Origin: Exiguobacterium indicum HHS 31
GTDB taxonomy: Bacteria > Bacillota > Bacilli > Exiguobacteriales > Exiguobacteriaceae
Direction: 5' to 3'
NCBI RefSeq assembly: GCF_001939065.1
Contig: NZ_MPSZ01000001.1
Span: 1,426,001-1,490,000, forward strand
DNA: 64,000 nucleotides
Shown: one piece after another, positions 30,772 through 39,122 of the stretch
How the letters are laid out: the number at the start of each line of letters is the position of its first letter
Position numbering within the stretch: the stretch's first letter is position 1
Made by a program: the position numbers and the translations under genes
The notes under the pieces: generated by a model
The model's input: only the letters and a program-made list of their open reading frames with translations
What the model was told of the DNA's origin: nothing
Databases searched by the model: none

Positions 30772-30789
30772 ATGTACGTTCTTCCTTTC

Positions 30790-31545
30790 TTAAAGCAGTA
30801 AATCGAGGTACCACGACACCCAATCATCCGCAAAATAATATGTAAGTAATGTCCCGATCGCAATGGAGGGAACGAATGGAATCGGTTGTTTTCGTCTGAC
30901 GCGTCCCGTTCCGAGTAGCGTCAGCCCGATCACTGAACCAACAAATGCTGAAACAAACAACGCGATGACGACGTGAAGCGGTCCAAGGAAAATCCCGAGT
31001 AAACCGAAGAGCTTGACATCTCCTGCTCCCATACCGCGTCGTGATGCAAGAAAAATGACGAACAATAGAACGAATCCGACAATTCCTCCAATAATTGGAT
31101 TATACCAGTTTTCCAGTGGAGAAAGGTAGCGCACAATCAAAGCAATTGGTAAAAAGAACAGTAAAATTTTATTCGGTATGAGCATATAGGCAAGATCAGA
31201 CATCGTAAGAATAAACAAGAGACTAGTTAGAGTGAGTGTCAACGCAAGTTCCATCGACCAACCAAACTGCCAAAAGGCATACGCATAGAGCAGTCCACCG
31301 AGTAGTTCAAGCGCTGGATACTTGATTGAAATCGACTGTCCACAAGAACGACACTTCCCACCGAGTACTACATATCCGAGTACTGGCGTCAATTCGAGTG
31401 GTCCAAGCACATGTCCACAAGTCGGGCAATGAGAACGTGGATGAACGATCGACTCCCCGACCGGAACACGCAAACCAACGACATTCGTAAACGATGTAAT
31501 CAATAAACCTAACAAGAAAAAATATACCGTGAAGACGATCGTCAT
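30790..31545 (-). CDS. pilD: Prepilin peptidase (PilD/ComC family)
   Basis: 251 aa polytopic membrane aspartic protease that cuts prepilin leaders and methylates the new N-terminus. The cytoplasmic zinc-type loop has C40-x2-C43 and C65-x2-C68 (CPTCGH, CRSCG). The catalytic aspartates are D117 (TMSDLAYMLIP) and D176 (GAGDVKLFG). It corresponds to B. subtilis comC, which lies at the same place between folC and maf. The pilins it processes are encoded in this locus. RBS GGGAGG. Confidence 0.95.
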   Translation of the reverse strand: MTIVFTVYFFLLGLLITSFTNVVGLRVPVGESIVHPRSHCPTCGHVLGPLELTPVLGYVVLGGKCRSCGQSISIKYPALELLGGLLYAYAFWQFGWSMELALTLTLTSLLFILTMSDLAYMLIPNKILLFFLPIALIVRYLSPLENWYNPIIGGIVGFVLLFVIFLASRRGMGAGDVKLFGLLGIFLGPLHVVIALFVSAFVGSVIGLTLLGTGRVRRKQPIPFVPSIAIGTLLTYYFADDWVSWYLDLLL

Positions 31546-31573
31546 AACACGACCTCCCTTTCAAAAAAGTTCA

Positions 31574-31600
31574 GAAAAAAACCCCCGAGGAGGGGGTGAA
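31574..31600 (-). terminator. Terminator directly after the major pilin gene
   Basis: Minus-strand ACCCCC, loop TCCTC, GGGGGT, then six T, placed 2 bp beyond the pilin stop. A six-pair GC stem with a good U-tract should end or strongly reduce transcription into pilD. Confidence 0.85.
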
Positions 31601-31602
31601 AA

Positions 31603-32073
31603 TTACCAACGTTTCAGTTCGGATGGAGCTTTATTTGCAAAGTAATCGTCCTCACCCTTAAGAGTTACAGAGTAAGTATACTTCCCACCAGCTTCTGTTA
31701 CAGATACAAATGCATCTGTATATGGTTTAGGCGAATCGAATGGATCTTCCATGCTATCGATATATTTATCGAGCACTACACCATCAGTTGTAGCAAATTT
31801 CTTTCCAGATTTCTCAATTCCCATTACAACTGTTTCTCCTGCTTTGATCGGATTCGAAGAAGTATATAACTTTGCAGCAGATACTAATTGCTTCGCATCG
31901 GAAACAACTGCATCCTTACGTGAGTTCTCAATCAATCCACCAATTGCAACGACAGCGATTGCTGCGATGATACCTAAGATAACGACGACGACGAGTAACT
32001 CGATCAATGTCAGTCCGCGCTCATCGCGCATTTGTTTTGCATCTAACCAGATTTCTTTTAACCGTTCGATCAT
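31603..32073 (-). CDS. pilA: Major type IV pilin (PilA-like)
   Basis: 156 aa. A 20-residue charged leader ends ERG20, then LTLIELLVVVVILGIIAAIAVVAI: cleavage after G20, Glu at +5, and the hydrophobic assembly helix. The globular part (YTSSNPIKAGETV, SMEDPFDSPKPYTDAFVSVTEAGGKYTYSVTL) resembles Gram-positive major pilins such as ComGC and clostridial PilA. It has its own strong promoter and terminator, as befits an abundant subunit. The ATG at 32073 has GGAGG nine bases upstream. A two-codon ATG-AAA-TGA overlaps the start. Confidence 0.93.
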   Translation of the reverse strand: MIERLKEIWLDAKQMRDERGLTLIELLVVVVILGIIAAIAVVAIGGLIENSRKDAVVSDAKQLVSAAKLYTSSNPIKAGETVVMGIEKSGKKFATTDGVVLDKYIDSMEDPFDSPKPYTDAFVSVTEAGGKYTYSVTLKGEDDYFANKAPSELKRW

Positions 32074-32110
32074 TTCATTATGCCTCCCTAGTGCTTTTTT
32101 ACTGTTCTTG

Positions 32111-32131
32111 GTTAGTAAGACTTACTAGCCA
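32111..32131. repeat. Palindrome in the pilin 5' leader
   Basis: The plus strand reads GGTTAGTAAG, A, CTTACTAGCC: ten-base arms with one mismatch (a G-U pair in RNA) and a one-base centre. It lies at about +4 to +24 of the predicted pilin transcript. It could be an operator, or an mRNA-stabilising structure with a rearranged loop. Confidence 0.7.
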
Positions 32132-32141
32132 AACGAATACT

Positions 32142-32147
32142 ATTATA
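32142..32147 (-). promoter_or_regulatory. -10 element of the pilin promoter
   Basis: Perfect TATAAT on the minus strand, about 70 bp before the pilin ATG, in the 137-bp gap after pilC. No good -35 is found at 17 bp (ACTACA), which leaves room for activator dependence or another sigma factor. Confidence 0.5.
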
Positions 32148-32210
32148 GTAGCACCACATTTTTTGTAGTTTATGTCTTTTTTTAACAACAGGTAAATGTT
32201 TTTACAATTG

Positions 32211-33428
32211 TCAACTTGCTTGAATATCGGAATAAATCTTAAACATTGGTACGACGACGGCAATGACAATGACACCAACGATTGCGGCTAAAACAACAAT
32301 CAATAATGGTTCGATGATCGATTTCAAACGATCCGTCGTCGTTTCCACTTCGGTTTCGTAAAAGTTCGCGACTTCCGTCAACATCGAATCGAGGCGACCT
32401 GACTCTTCCCCAATCGCAATCATCTGTGTGACGAGCGGCGGGAAATATTTGTTTCGCTCCAAAGGTTCGTGCATCGGAATACCGCGCGACATCGCTTCAT
32501 TCGCACCTGCAATCCCTTTACGAATGATCCGATTCGTAACGATTCGTTCGGTAATATCAAGCGAAGCTAAAATCGGTACTGACGCATTGAGCAATACGGA
32601 TAGACCACGTGTCATCAGTGCGATTTGTGATTTTTGAATCAGCGGTCCGAAGACTGGAATCATTAACAAGAAACGGTCAAAAAAGAGACGCTGCCGCTCA
32701 TTCTTGAGATTAAAATACAACAGTCCGATTAAACCAAATGCAATCAATAGTAATACCCACCAATAGGCGACAAAAAAGTCGGAGACAGCGACGACGAGTT
32801 TCGTAATCAAGGGCAACTCACTGCCTAACTGATCAAAAATCGAAGCGAACGTCGGTACGACATTCATCATCAGGAAGACAACGACGCCGATTGCGACAAG
32901 CGAGACGACCGCCGGATAGATTAAGGCCGAAATGACTTTTCGTTTGATCTCATATTGTTTTTGCAGCTGTGTCACGATATTATCTAACGCCTCTTCGAGA
33001 TTACCACTCGCTTCCCCCGCCATCGCCATACTAACGAAAAACGTATCAAATACACGAGGATGTTTTTCGATTGCCTGGGAAAACTGAATCCCACTACGCA
33101 AGTCATCTTCTACCTCGACAAGCGCTCGCTCGAGTGGTTTTGATTCTGTTTGTTTACGTAGAATTTCGGTTGCTCTAACAATCGAAACACCCGATCGAAC
33201 GAGCGTTGCAAACTGACGCGCGTACATGACAAGATGCTCGATTTTCGGTTTAGCACTTAAAAACGTAATCTCGGTATTTAACCCTTTTGATTCTTGCTTT
33301 TCAAGCAATGTTACGGCAATTTGATCCGTCCGAAGACGTTCTGCCGCCTCGCGCTTTGACAAGGCAGTGATCTTGCCCTTCTTTCGTTTTCCAGTCATCG
33401 TTCGACCTTCGTAAATGAATACTGCCAT
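32211..33428 (-). CDS. pilC: Type IV pilus inner-membrane platform protein PilC
   Basis: 405 aa GspF/PilC family. Two homologous T2SSF domains (MYARQFATLVRSGVSIVRATEIL near 70, and the second near 270 with MTRGLSVLLNASVPILASLDI). Three membrane segments, including ALIYPAVVSLVAIGVVVFLMM and the C-terminal LIVVLAAIVGVIVIAVVVP. It holds the PilB and PilT motors at the membrane. ATG preceded by GGGGTGAAGGG, 5 bp after pilT. Confidence 0.95.
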   Translation of the reverse strand: MAVFIYEGRTMTGKRKKGKITALSKREAAERLRTDQIAVTLLEKQESKGLNTEITFLSAKPKIEHLVMYARQFATLVRSGVSIVRATEILRKQTESKPLERALVEVEDDLRSGIQFSQAIEKHPRVFDTFFVSMAMAGEASGNLEEALDNIVTQLQKQYEIKRKVISALIYPAVVSLVAIGVVVFLMMNVVPTFASIFDQLGSELPLITKLVVAVSDFFVAYWWVLLLIAFGLIGLLYFNLKNERQRLFFDRFLLMIPVFGPLIQKSQIALMTRGLSVLLNASVPILASLDITERIVTNRIIRKGIAGANEAMSRGIPMHEPLERNKYFPPLVTQMIAIGEESGRLDSMLTEVANFYETEVETTTDRLKSIIEPLLIVVLAAIVGVIVIAVVVPMFKIYSDIQAS

Positions 33429-33432
33429 CCCT

Positions 33433-34479
33433 TCACCCCGATATGTATGGTGTTGCAGCAGATGCCGGAATCAAACCGCGACTGACCAAATCCTGTAAGG
33501 CCATCTGCATCGTTTGCATGCCATATTGTTTACCCGTCTGCAAAACGGATTGAATCTGATATTCCTTACCTGTCCGAATCAAGTTGGAGACAGCTGGTGT
33601 ATCGACCATGATTTCTAAAGCAGCGACACGTCCTGTTCCGTCCGATCGTGGCATGAGTCTTTGTGAGATGACACCCGCTAGGACGTTCGCTAACTGTGCT
33701 CGAATCTGATCTTGTTGCTCCGACGGAAATACATCGATGATTCGACTGACCGTTGAAGCTGCTGTTGCCGTGTGCACCGTCGCAAAGACAAGATGACCGG
33801 TTTCAGCAGCCGTTACCGCGGTAGCAATCGTCTCAAGGTCGCGCATTTCTCCCAGTAAAATCACATCCGGATCTTGGCGAAGTGCGGAACGCAATCCTGT
33901 CGAAAAACGTGGCGCATCAATTCCAATCTCCCGTTGATCGATTAAGCTTTTTCGATGACTATGTAAGTACTCAATCGGATCTTCCAGTGTGATGATCCGT
34001 TTATACATCGTTTGATTGATTTCATTGATCATCGCAGCAAGCGTCGTAGACTTCCCGGAACCCGTTGGACCCGTGACAAGAATGAGGCCGTGTGGCTTCG
34101 TCAAAAAGCGTTTGATGACTGGAGGAAGTCCTAACTGTTCAAGCGAAGGCACTTCTGTCGGGATCGTTCGAAAGGCCATCGATAATGCGCCTCGCTGATA
34201 AAAACAATTGACCCGATATCGTGCTACACCTGTCACACCAAACGAAAAATCAATATCTCGATCCTGCTTCAGTTGCTGATACATGTCTTCCGTGATCAAC
34301 GAACGAACGAACCCATCAATGATGACTGGTTTCATCTTCTCGGATCCATATGGTGTCAGTGTTCCATTGATCCGAAACACAGGAGGGGATCCGGCAGTCA
34401 AATGAACATCGGATGCCCCTCGTTCCTTCGAGGAACGAAGAATATCTTCGATTTGGGCACGTTCCATCGTTTGATTCAT
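33433..34479 (-). CDS. pilT: Type IV pilus retraction ATPase PilT
   Basis: 348 aa. Walker A TGPTGSGKSTTLAAM near 133, Asp box TLEDPIEYLH, Walker B VILLGEMRDLETI, and His box GHLVFATVHTATA. The AIRNLIRE-like retraction motif is weak here (SNLIRTGKEYQIQSVLQTG). PilT depolymerises the pilus, giving twitching motility or DNA uptake. It overlaps pilB by 4 bp (ATGA), so the two motors are cotranslated. Confidence 0.94.
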   Translation of the reverse strand: MNQTMERAQIEDILRSSKERGASDVHLTAGSPPVFRINGTLTPYGSEKMKPVIIDGFVRSLITEDMYQQLKQDRDIDFSFGVTGVARYRVNCFYQRGALSMAFRTIPTEVPSLEQLGLPPVIKRFLTKPHGLILVTGPTGSGKSTTLAAMINEINQTMYKRIITLEDPIEYLHSHRKSLIDQREIGIDAPRFSTGLRSALRQDPDVILLGEMRDLETIATAVTAAETGHLVFATVHTATAASTVSRIIDVFPSEQQDQIRAQLANVLAGVISQRLMPRSDGTGRVAALEIMVDTPAVSNLIRTGKEYQIQSVLQTGKQYGMQTMQMALQDLVSRGLIPASAATPYISG

Positions 34480-36140
34480 TCTGAAATCACCGTCCGTAAA
34501 ATTTCTTCTGTCGTCGTGATACCATCAGCTACTTTCGATAGACCATCAGCTAGAAGGAAACGTTGTCCTTGCGATTTAACGTACGCTGTGATGTCACTTT
34601 CCGTCGACTGGTTCATGATCATGCGCCGTAAGACTTCGTCAATCATGATGACTTCCTGAATCGCGACACGACCTCGATATCCAGTCATATTACAAGATGA
34701 GCAGCCACGACCTCGCATGACAGTCGTCGCTTCGATTCCTTCTTGATCAAACAGCTCCTGTTCCCGCGTTGATAACGAGTGGGCTTCTCCGCAGTCCCGA
34801 CAAACACGGCGGACGAGTCGTTGTGCGATTAACCCACTAAGCGAAGCTGCAACGAGGAACGATTCAACGCCCATATCAATCAACCGCGTAATCGAACTGA
34901 CTGCTGAGTTCGTATGGAGCGTGGATAGAACTAAGTGTCCCGTCAAAGAAGCACGGATCGATATTTCTGCCGTTTCGATATCGCGAATCTCACCGACCAT
35001 GACGACGTTCGGATCTTGACGGAGAATCGATCGAAGACCACTCGCAAATGTCAAACCAATTTTTGAGTTCACTTGAACCTGGTTAATACCATCGACCTGG
35101 TACTCAACCGGATCTTCGACGGTAATGATGTTCCGCGACTCGTCATTCAACTCATTCAATGCTGCATACAATGTCGATGATTTCCCTGAACCGGTTGGCC
35201 CGGTAATCAAAATAATACCGTTCGGTCGTTTTAACATTTCTCGGAACTGTGATTCATTCCGTGAGCTGAAACCAATTTTAGAGATAGAAATATTTGAGTT
35301 GGAACTGTCAAGAATTCGAATAACGACTTTTTCCCCGTATACGGTAGGTAGTGTAGAAACACGGAAGTCGTAAGCTAGTCCATTAAAGACATATTTGATT
35401 CGCCCATCTTGCGGTAACCGGGATTCCGTAATATCAAGCTCACTCATGACCTTGATTCGTGTCGTTAAAATGCTTTGAATCTGCTTCGGATAATTATTTT
35501 CCGTTCGAAGTTCTCCATCGATTCGAATTCGAATCGTCATCGATGTTTCCTGGGGATCCATATGAATATCGGATGCCCGTTGTGCAATCGCATTTTCTAA
35601 GATTTGATTAACGAGACGAATGATTGGCGCATCTTCACGTGTCACCACGTCGCGCGACTGGTCCATCTCCGTCATATCATCTGACTCCAACAAATCGCGC
35701 AACGATGAATCGATATCATAATACTTCAAAATCGTTCGTCTGATTTCGTCCCGTGTCGCAATACCTACGTCAATCACTAGACCCGTCTGCATCCGTAAAT
35801 CATCGATTGCAATCAAGTCCATCGGATCCGCCATGGCAATAAATAAACGATTTCCTTCACGGTAGACCGGAACTAACGTATGCCGCTGTGCTAACTCTTT
35901 TGAAATCAATTTCGTCACCGCGACATCGACCGGATAATTATACAGTTGAATGATCGGAATCTTTAACTGATGATGGAGCGCTTCTAGTAATTGTTGTTCC
36001 GTCAAATGACCGAGGCGGAGTAACGCGTCACCCAATTTTTCAGTTGGTCGTTTTACAGAAAGTGCCTCATCGATTTGACTCTCTGTCACTAAACTCTCTT
36101 CGATTAACATTTCACCGAGTCGTTTTCGCTTCATCGCCAT
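34476..36140 (-). CDS. pilB: Type IV pilus extension ATPase PilB
   Basis: 554 aa. N-terminal MshEN domain (LGEMLIEESLVTESQIDEAL, LGDALLRLGHLTEQQLLEAL), then the GspE ATPase: Walker A TGPTGSGKSSTLYAAL, TVEDPVEYQ, Walker B VVMVGEIRDIETAEI, and a tetracysteine zinc motif C-x2-C...C-x2-C (CRDCGE, CSSCNMTG). It drives pilin polymerisation. The MshEN domain is often a c-di-GMP sensor, which suggests second-messenger control. Confidence 0.95.
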   Translation of the reverse strand: MAMKRKRLGEMLIEESLVTESQIDEALSVKRPTEKLGDALLRLGHLTEQQLLEALHHQLKIPIIQLYNYPVDVAVTKLISKELAQRHTLVPVYREGNRLFIAMADPMDLIAIDDLRMQTGLVIDVGIATRDEIRRTILKYYDIDSSLRDLLESDDMTEMDQSRDVVTREDAPIIRLVNQILENAIAQRASDIHMDPQETSMTIRIRIDGELRTENNYPKQIQSILTTRIKVMSELDITESRLPQDGRIKYVFNGLAYDFRVSTLPTVYGEKVVIRILDSSNSNISISKIGFSSRNESQFREMLKRPNGIILITGPTGSGKSSTLYAALNELNDESRNIITVEDPVEYQVDGINQVQVNSKIGLTFASGLRSILRQDPNVVMVGEIRDIETAEISIRASLTGHLVLSTLHTNSAVSSITRLIDMGVESFLVAASLSGLIAQRLVRRVCRDCGEAHSLSTREQELFDQEGIEATTVMRGRGCSSCNMTGYRGRVAIQEVIMIDEVLRRMIMNQSTESDITAYVKSQGQRFLLADGLSKVADGITTTEEILRTVISE

Positions 36141-36148
36141 TTAGTCCG

Positions 36149-36463
36149 TCATCCTTCCGCATGCCATGATTCGTCTTCAATCATTACAGTTCGCTTTTGT
36201 TTCTTTTCATCAATCAGACTCGTAACGCCTCCCGTTACGACACACAGTAATACCATACCGATCGCTACAAAAGGATTACTAATCCAATCCAACTGAACAC
36301 TAAAATAGATCAGTGTCACCATGATAATCGCTGCGATGGATAATACTGACTTCGCCTGAATCGAGGTCACATATGGAATCGTCACCGCAAACATCAATCC
36401 ACAAATGATTGTCGCAAGTCCGATGATGATTCCAAGTTCAATTGCAATCGTCGTCCAATTCAT
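36149..36463 (-). CDS. Small membrane protein of the pilus locus, unknown function
   Basis: 104 aa, three hydrophobic segments (about 8-33, 42-60, 68-88) and a charged C-terminal tail (DEKKQKRTVMIEDESWHAEG). I do not recognise a family. ATG 36463 is chosen because GGAGGG lies seven bases before it; the frame extends 15 codons further into the preceding gene. It lies between the VanW-like gene and pilB, in the same direction with tight spacing, so it is probably cotranscribed with the pilus motors. Confidence 0.75.
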   Translation of the reverse strand: MNWTTIAIELGIIIGLATIICGLMFAVTIPYVTSIQAKSVLSIAAIIMVTLIYFSVQLDWISNPFVAIGMVLLCVVTGGVTSLIDEKKQKRTVMIEDESWHAEG

Positions 36464-36479
36464 ACTCTTCCCTCCTCGT

Positions 36480-37817
36480 TTAACCGACCGCTTTACCTGT
36501 CGATTCATCGTCTACTGGTGAAGCCGGATCCCCTTGATTGTCCTCGTCTGGTACCGTTGGTGATTCTGGACTATCTGGGGAAGTAGGAGAATCTGGCGTT
36601 TCGACCGTACCGTCCGTTTGCGAATCCTCAGGGTTCGATTCATCCGGCGTTTCAGAATCCATTCCGTCCTCAGATGGTGTTTCTTCGGTTGGTGGAACCA
36701 CGACAGGCGCTTGTTCTTCTTGACTACTCTTTGTAATGACAGCTGGGACCGCCGCATAAAAATCTAAGGAAAGTAGCTTTTTCTTCTCTCCTTTAGCTGT
36801 TTTCATTACACGGTAGACTTCAATTGATTTTCCTTCTTCACCGGCTTGTGTATCGTTTGTCGTCCCGGCTGAAAGAGTGGCTGAGTAACGAGTAATGGTT
36901 CTAAATGGAATTGTCTTTTCTCCTTCCATCACAACAGTCACTGCCTCTTTTATTGGGGCTCCGCGTAGTTCAATCGTTACGTCGCTTCCCTCTTGCGTAG
37001 CGACGAGGCGATAAACTGATGCTTGCGTATTTCGAACAGCAAAATCTGTTTTTTCGTCAATTTTGACATCGTAACCTAGTGTAATATCATCAGGAAGCGT
37101 CGCATGTGGCATACGTTCCACGATTTCAAATGGTGTTTTTGCGAACAATTCGTATAATTTACTTCCAACGTAAGAAGCAGCGATTGGATCCATACCATAC
37201 GTTTTCACATTCATTAATTGATCTGGCTTGATTTCGACGTTTGCCATGCCTGTAATCATCTGTTCTTCTGCTGCTGAACGTGTTGAAAACGTGATACTTG
37301 ATACGACCTCACCTTCAGCAGACGACTCTGACGTTTGTGAAGGATCAAAATTCCCTTCAGCTAATGTCTTGCTTGTATTCGTTAACCATGTTTTAAACGC
37401 TTCCGTTTGTTCTTGTGAATAGCTGACAGGTTGCGTAGATAGAAAACTTTGTAGCATTTCGTCATCGATTGAGAGAATTAAGTCTCCTCCCGTTTTCAGA
37501 GACGCTTTTTTAACAGATTCCTCAGAATCAAATGTCACCAATTCAGTTGGTACCGGTAACGTTTCTTCTCCTGTACCCGTCGTCAACGGTGTTTTTTTGG
37601 ACCATTCCGTAATCGCTTTTTGGACTGCGGATTCAGCTTCTTTACGACTCATCCCGCTTACAGGAACAGATCCAACTTTAGCCGTTTCAGAAAAAGTCGT
37701 CTGTTCAGTCGCCTTTCCGGTAAAGGAAATTAAGGCGAAAGATGGCACATAAATCAAAACCACGAGTAAGACGAGTAAAAGTGTATGTACAGCAAAACGC
37801 TTTGTATTGAGCATCAT
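36480..37817 (-). CDS. VanW-like membrane-anchored surface protein with acidic tail
   Basis: 445 aa. Signal anchor at about 10-33. A PG-binding-like segment follows (GSVPVSGMSRKEAESAVQKAI), then a VanW-like region (SYVGSKLYELFAKTPFEIVERMPHA, AVRNTQASVYRLVA) and a short G5-like stretch (YRVMKTAKGEKKKLLS). The last 75 residues are a Pro/Glu/Asp/Ser/Thr-rich repetitive tail. The glycine-cysteine motif (GGxCQ) usual before the VSSxLY segment of VanW is missing. First gene before the pilus operon, so a link to pilus anchoring in the wall is possible but unproven. ATG-ATG start with AAAGGAAA upstream. Confidence 0.75.
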   Translation of the reverse strand: MMLNTKRFAVHTLLLVLLVVLIYVPSFALISFTGKATEQTTFSETAKVGSVPVSGMSRKEAESAVQKAITEWSKKTPLTTGTGEETLPVPTELVTFDSEESVKKASLKTGGDLILSIDDEMLQSFLSTQPVSYSQEQTEAFKTWLTNTSKTLAEGNFDPSQTSESSAEGEVVSSITFSTRSAAEEQMITGMANVEIKPDQLMNVKTYGMDPIAASYVGSKLYELFAKTPFEIVERMPHATLPDDITLGYDVKIDEKTDFAVRNTQASVYRLVATQEGSDVTIELRGAPIKEAVTVVMEGEKTIPFRTITRYSATLSAGTTNDTQAGEEGKSIEVYRVMKTAKGEKKKLLSLDFYAAVPAVITKSSQEEQAPVVVPPTEETPSEDGMDSETPDESNPEDSQTDGTVETPDSPTSPDSPESPTVPDEDNQGDPASPVDDESTGKAVG

Positions 37818-37865
37818 CTGTTTCCTTTCTGTATGAATTAATCATTTCAGGTGCCTAGTATTTCC

Positions 37866-37873
37866 ATTATAAT
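37866..37873. promoter_or_regulatory. Shared -10 palindrome ATTATAAT in the divergent pilus control region
   Basis: The 8-bp ATTATAAT gives TATAAT on both strands, in the 176-bp gap between the VanW-like gene (minus) and the first pilin-like gene (plus). -35 candidates are weak on both sides (TTATGT on minus, TTTCAG on plus). Both transcripts cannot start here at once without competition. Confidence 0.4.
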
Positions 37874-37993
37874 GAATATCATGATGAAACATAAGTCTAT
37901 CCTGACAATTCTTTTCTCTAACTGTGAATGTCTGTAGGTTTTTGAACTTCATCCAATTGATGTTTTTTCCGATAGAAATGAAGAGGTGAGCAT

Positions 37994-38521
37994 ATGCAAC
38001 ACAAACAAGATGGATTTTCATTAATCGAGGTCCTTGTCAGTATTACGATTCTGTCGATTATCTCTGTCTCATTGATCAGTATCTTTTCGCAATCTCTTTC
38101 AGCATCACGCACTAGCACGGAATTGACGTTTGCGAACTATTTAGCTAAAAATGCTACTTCTTACATAAAGCGAGAAGCGATTGAAGCGACAACGAATGAA
38201 GCCTTTTCTTTCGTTTCATTATCTCAAGAAGCACTGAAGGCCGTTTATCTGAATGGAAATTATGTGATTCCAGAACCCGCCACTCCTTCTTGTGGTGTAT
38301 CGGCTATTTGTACGTCAATTTTTACTGATCCTGAAATCAACAATATTTCATTTGATGTGAAGTACAGTGTGACACCTCATAAAATGGAAGGTGAAGTGAA
38401 TCCGAATCTACTCGATCTTTATGTATACGTGTATGTAGAAGGAACGACTGAACCGATTACGACTTTGAAAGGATCGATTACGAATGCGACGCTCAACCAA
38501 AGTTTTCCAACAACAAAGTGA
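37994..38521 (+). CDS. Minor pilin, type II pseudopilin-like (PilV-like)
   Basis: 175 aa. Leader MQHKQDG, then FSLIEVLVSITILSIISVSLISIF: class III signal cut after G7 with Glu at +5. The remaining 140 residues carry two cysteines close together (PSCGVSAICTS) that may form a disulfide. Minor pilins prime pilus assembly and often cap the tip. Start ATG 37994 with GAGGTGAG upstream. It overlaps the next gene by 38 bp. Confidence 0.85.
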   Translation: MQHKQDGFSLIEVLVSITILSIISVSLISIFSQSLSASRTSTELTFANYLAKNATSYIKREAIEATTNEAFSFVSLSQEALKAVYLNGNYVIPEPATPSCGVSAICTSIFTDPEINNISFDVKYSVTPHKMEGEVNPNLLDLYVYVYVEGTTEPITTLKGSITNATLNQSFPTTK

Positions 38522-39104
38522 AGGATTCACACTCGTCGAACTACTTGTCTCAATCGTCGTTGCTTCTATTTTCAGTGCTGTTATCTTGACGGTATTCATT
38601 TCCGGAACGAAAAGTTTTCAAGCAACTGGTATCATTAGTGAATTACGTAGTGAAGCGGATAGTCGGATCGGTATCATTTTAAATGAGGTCAGTGGCTTTG
38701 ATGCGATTCGCATCGATGAATCTAAAACACTTTCTTTTTATAAAAGAACGTTGCCTACGCTAAACAATGAGACGGGATTACTTGAACGAGCTAGTGGATT
38801 TCAACCGTTCAATGCAACAGAAGAAGCTTCAGCATCCGCATCTACTGTGAAGCCTGTTACATATACATTCCTGACCGAACAGCAACAAGGCGATAAACTC
38901 GTCTATACGTCAGAGCCACAATCAATCGATGAGCAATCCGAACTTTTTCAAACCTTCACATTATCTAGTCCTGAATATCAAACGATCACCGGAAGTACGT
39001 ATCCTGGTCGTTATGTCATCCATGGTATTTTGACCATCACGACTCGAATCCAGTCAACTGATCAAGAAGAAGTACAGACCTTCACGAGTACGATTGGATT
39101 TTAA
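38484..39104 (+). CDS. Minor pilin, PilW/PilJ-like
   Basis: 206 aa. Leader of 14 residues ending SEG, then FTLVELLVSIVVASIFSAVILTVFI: class III signal with Glu at +5. The rest is beta-rich and Ser/Thr-rich, with no motif I can name. It starts inside the previous gene (38-bp overlap), with AAAGGA about ten bases before the ATG, so the two are coupled. Second of three cotranscribed pilin-like genes. Confidence 0.83.
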   Translation: MRRSTKVFQQQSEGFTLVELLVSIVVASIFSAVILTVFISGTKSFQATGIISELRSEADSRIGIILNEVSGFDAIRIDESKTLSFYKRTLPTLNNETGLLERASGFQPFNATEEASASASTVKPVTYTFLTEQQQGDKLVYTSEPQSIDEQSELFQTFTLSSPEYQTITGSTYPGRYVIHGILTITTRIQSTDQEEVQTFTSTIGF

Positions 39105-39122
39105 TTCAGAAAGGAACTAATC

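Noticed and set aside
36480-36760. Repetitive acidic stretch as a possible tandem DNA repeat
   Set aside because: The repetition is at the amino-acid level (Pro/Asp/Glu/Ser/Thr); I saw no exact tandem DNA unit.
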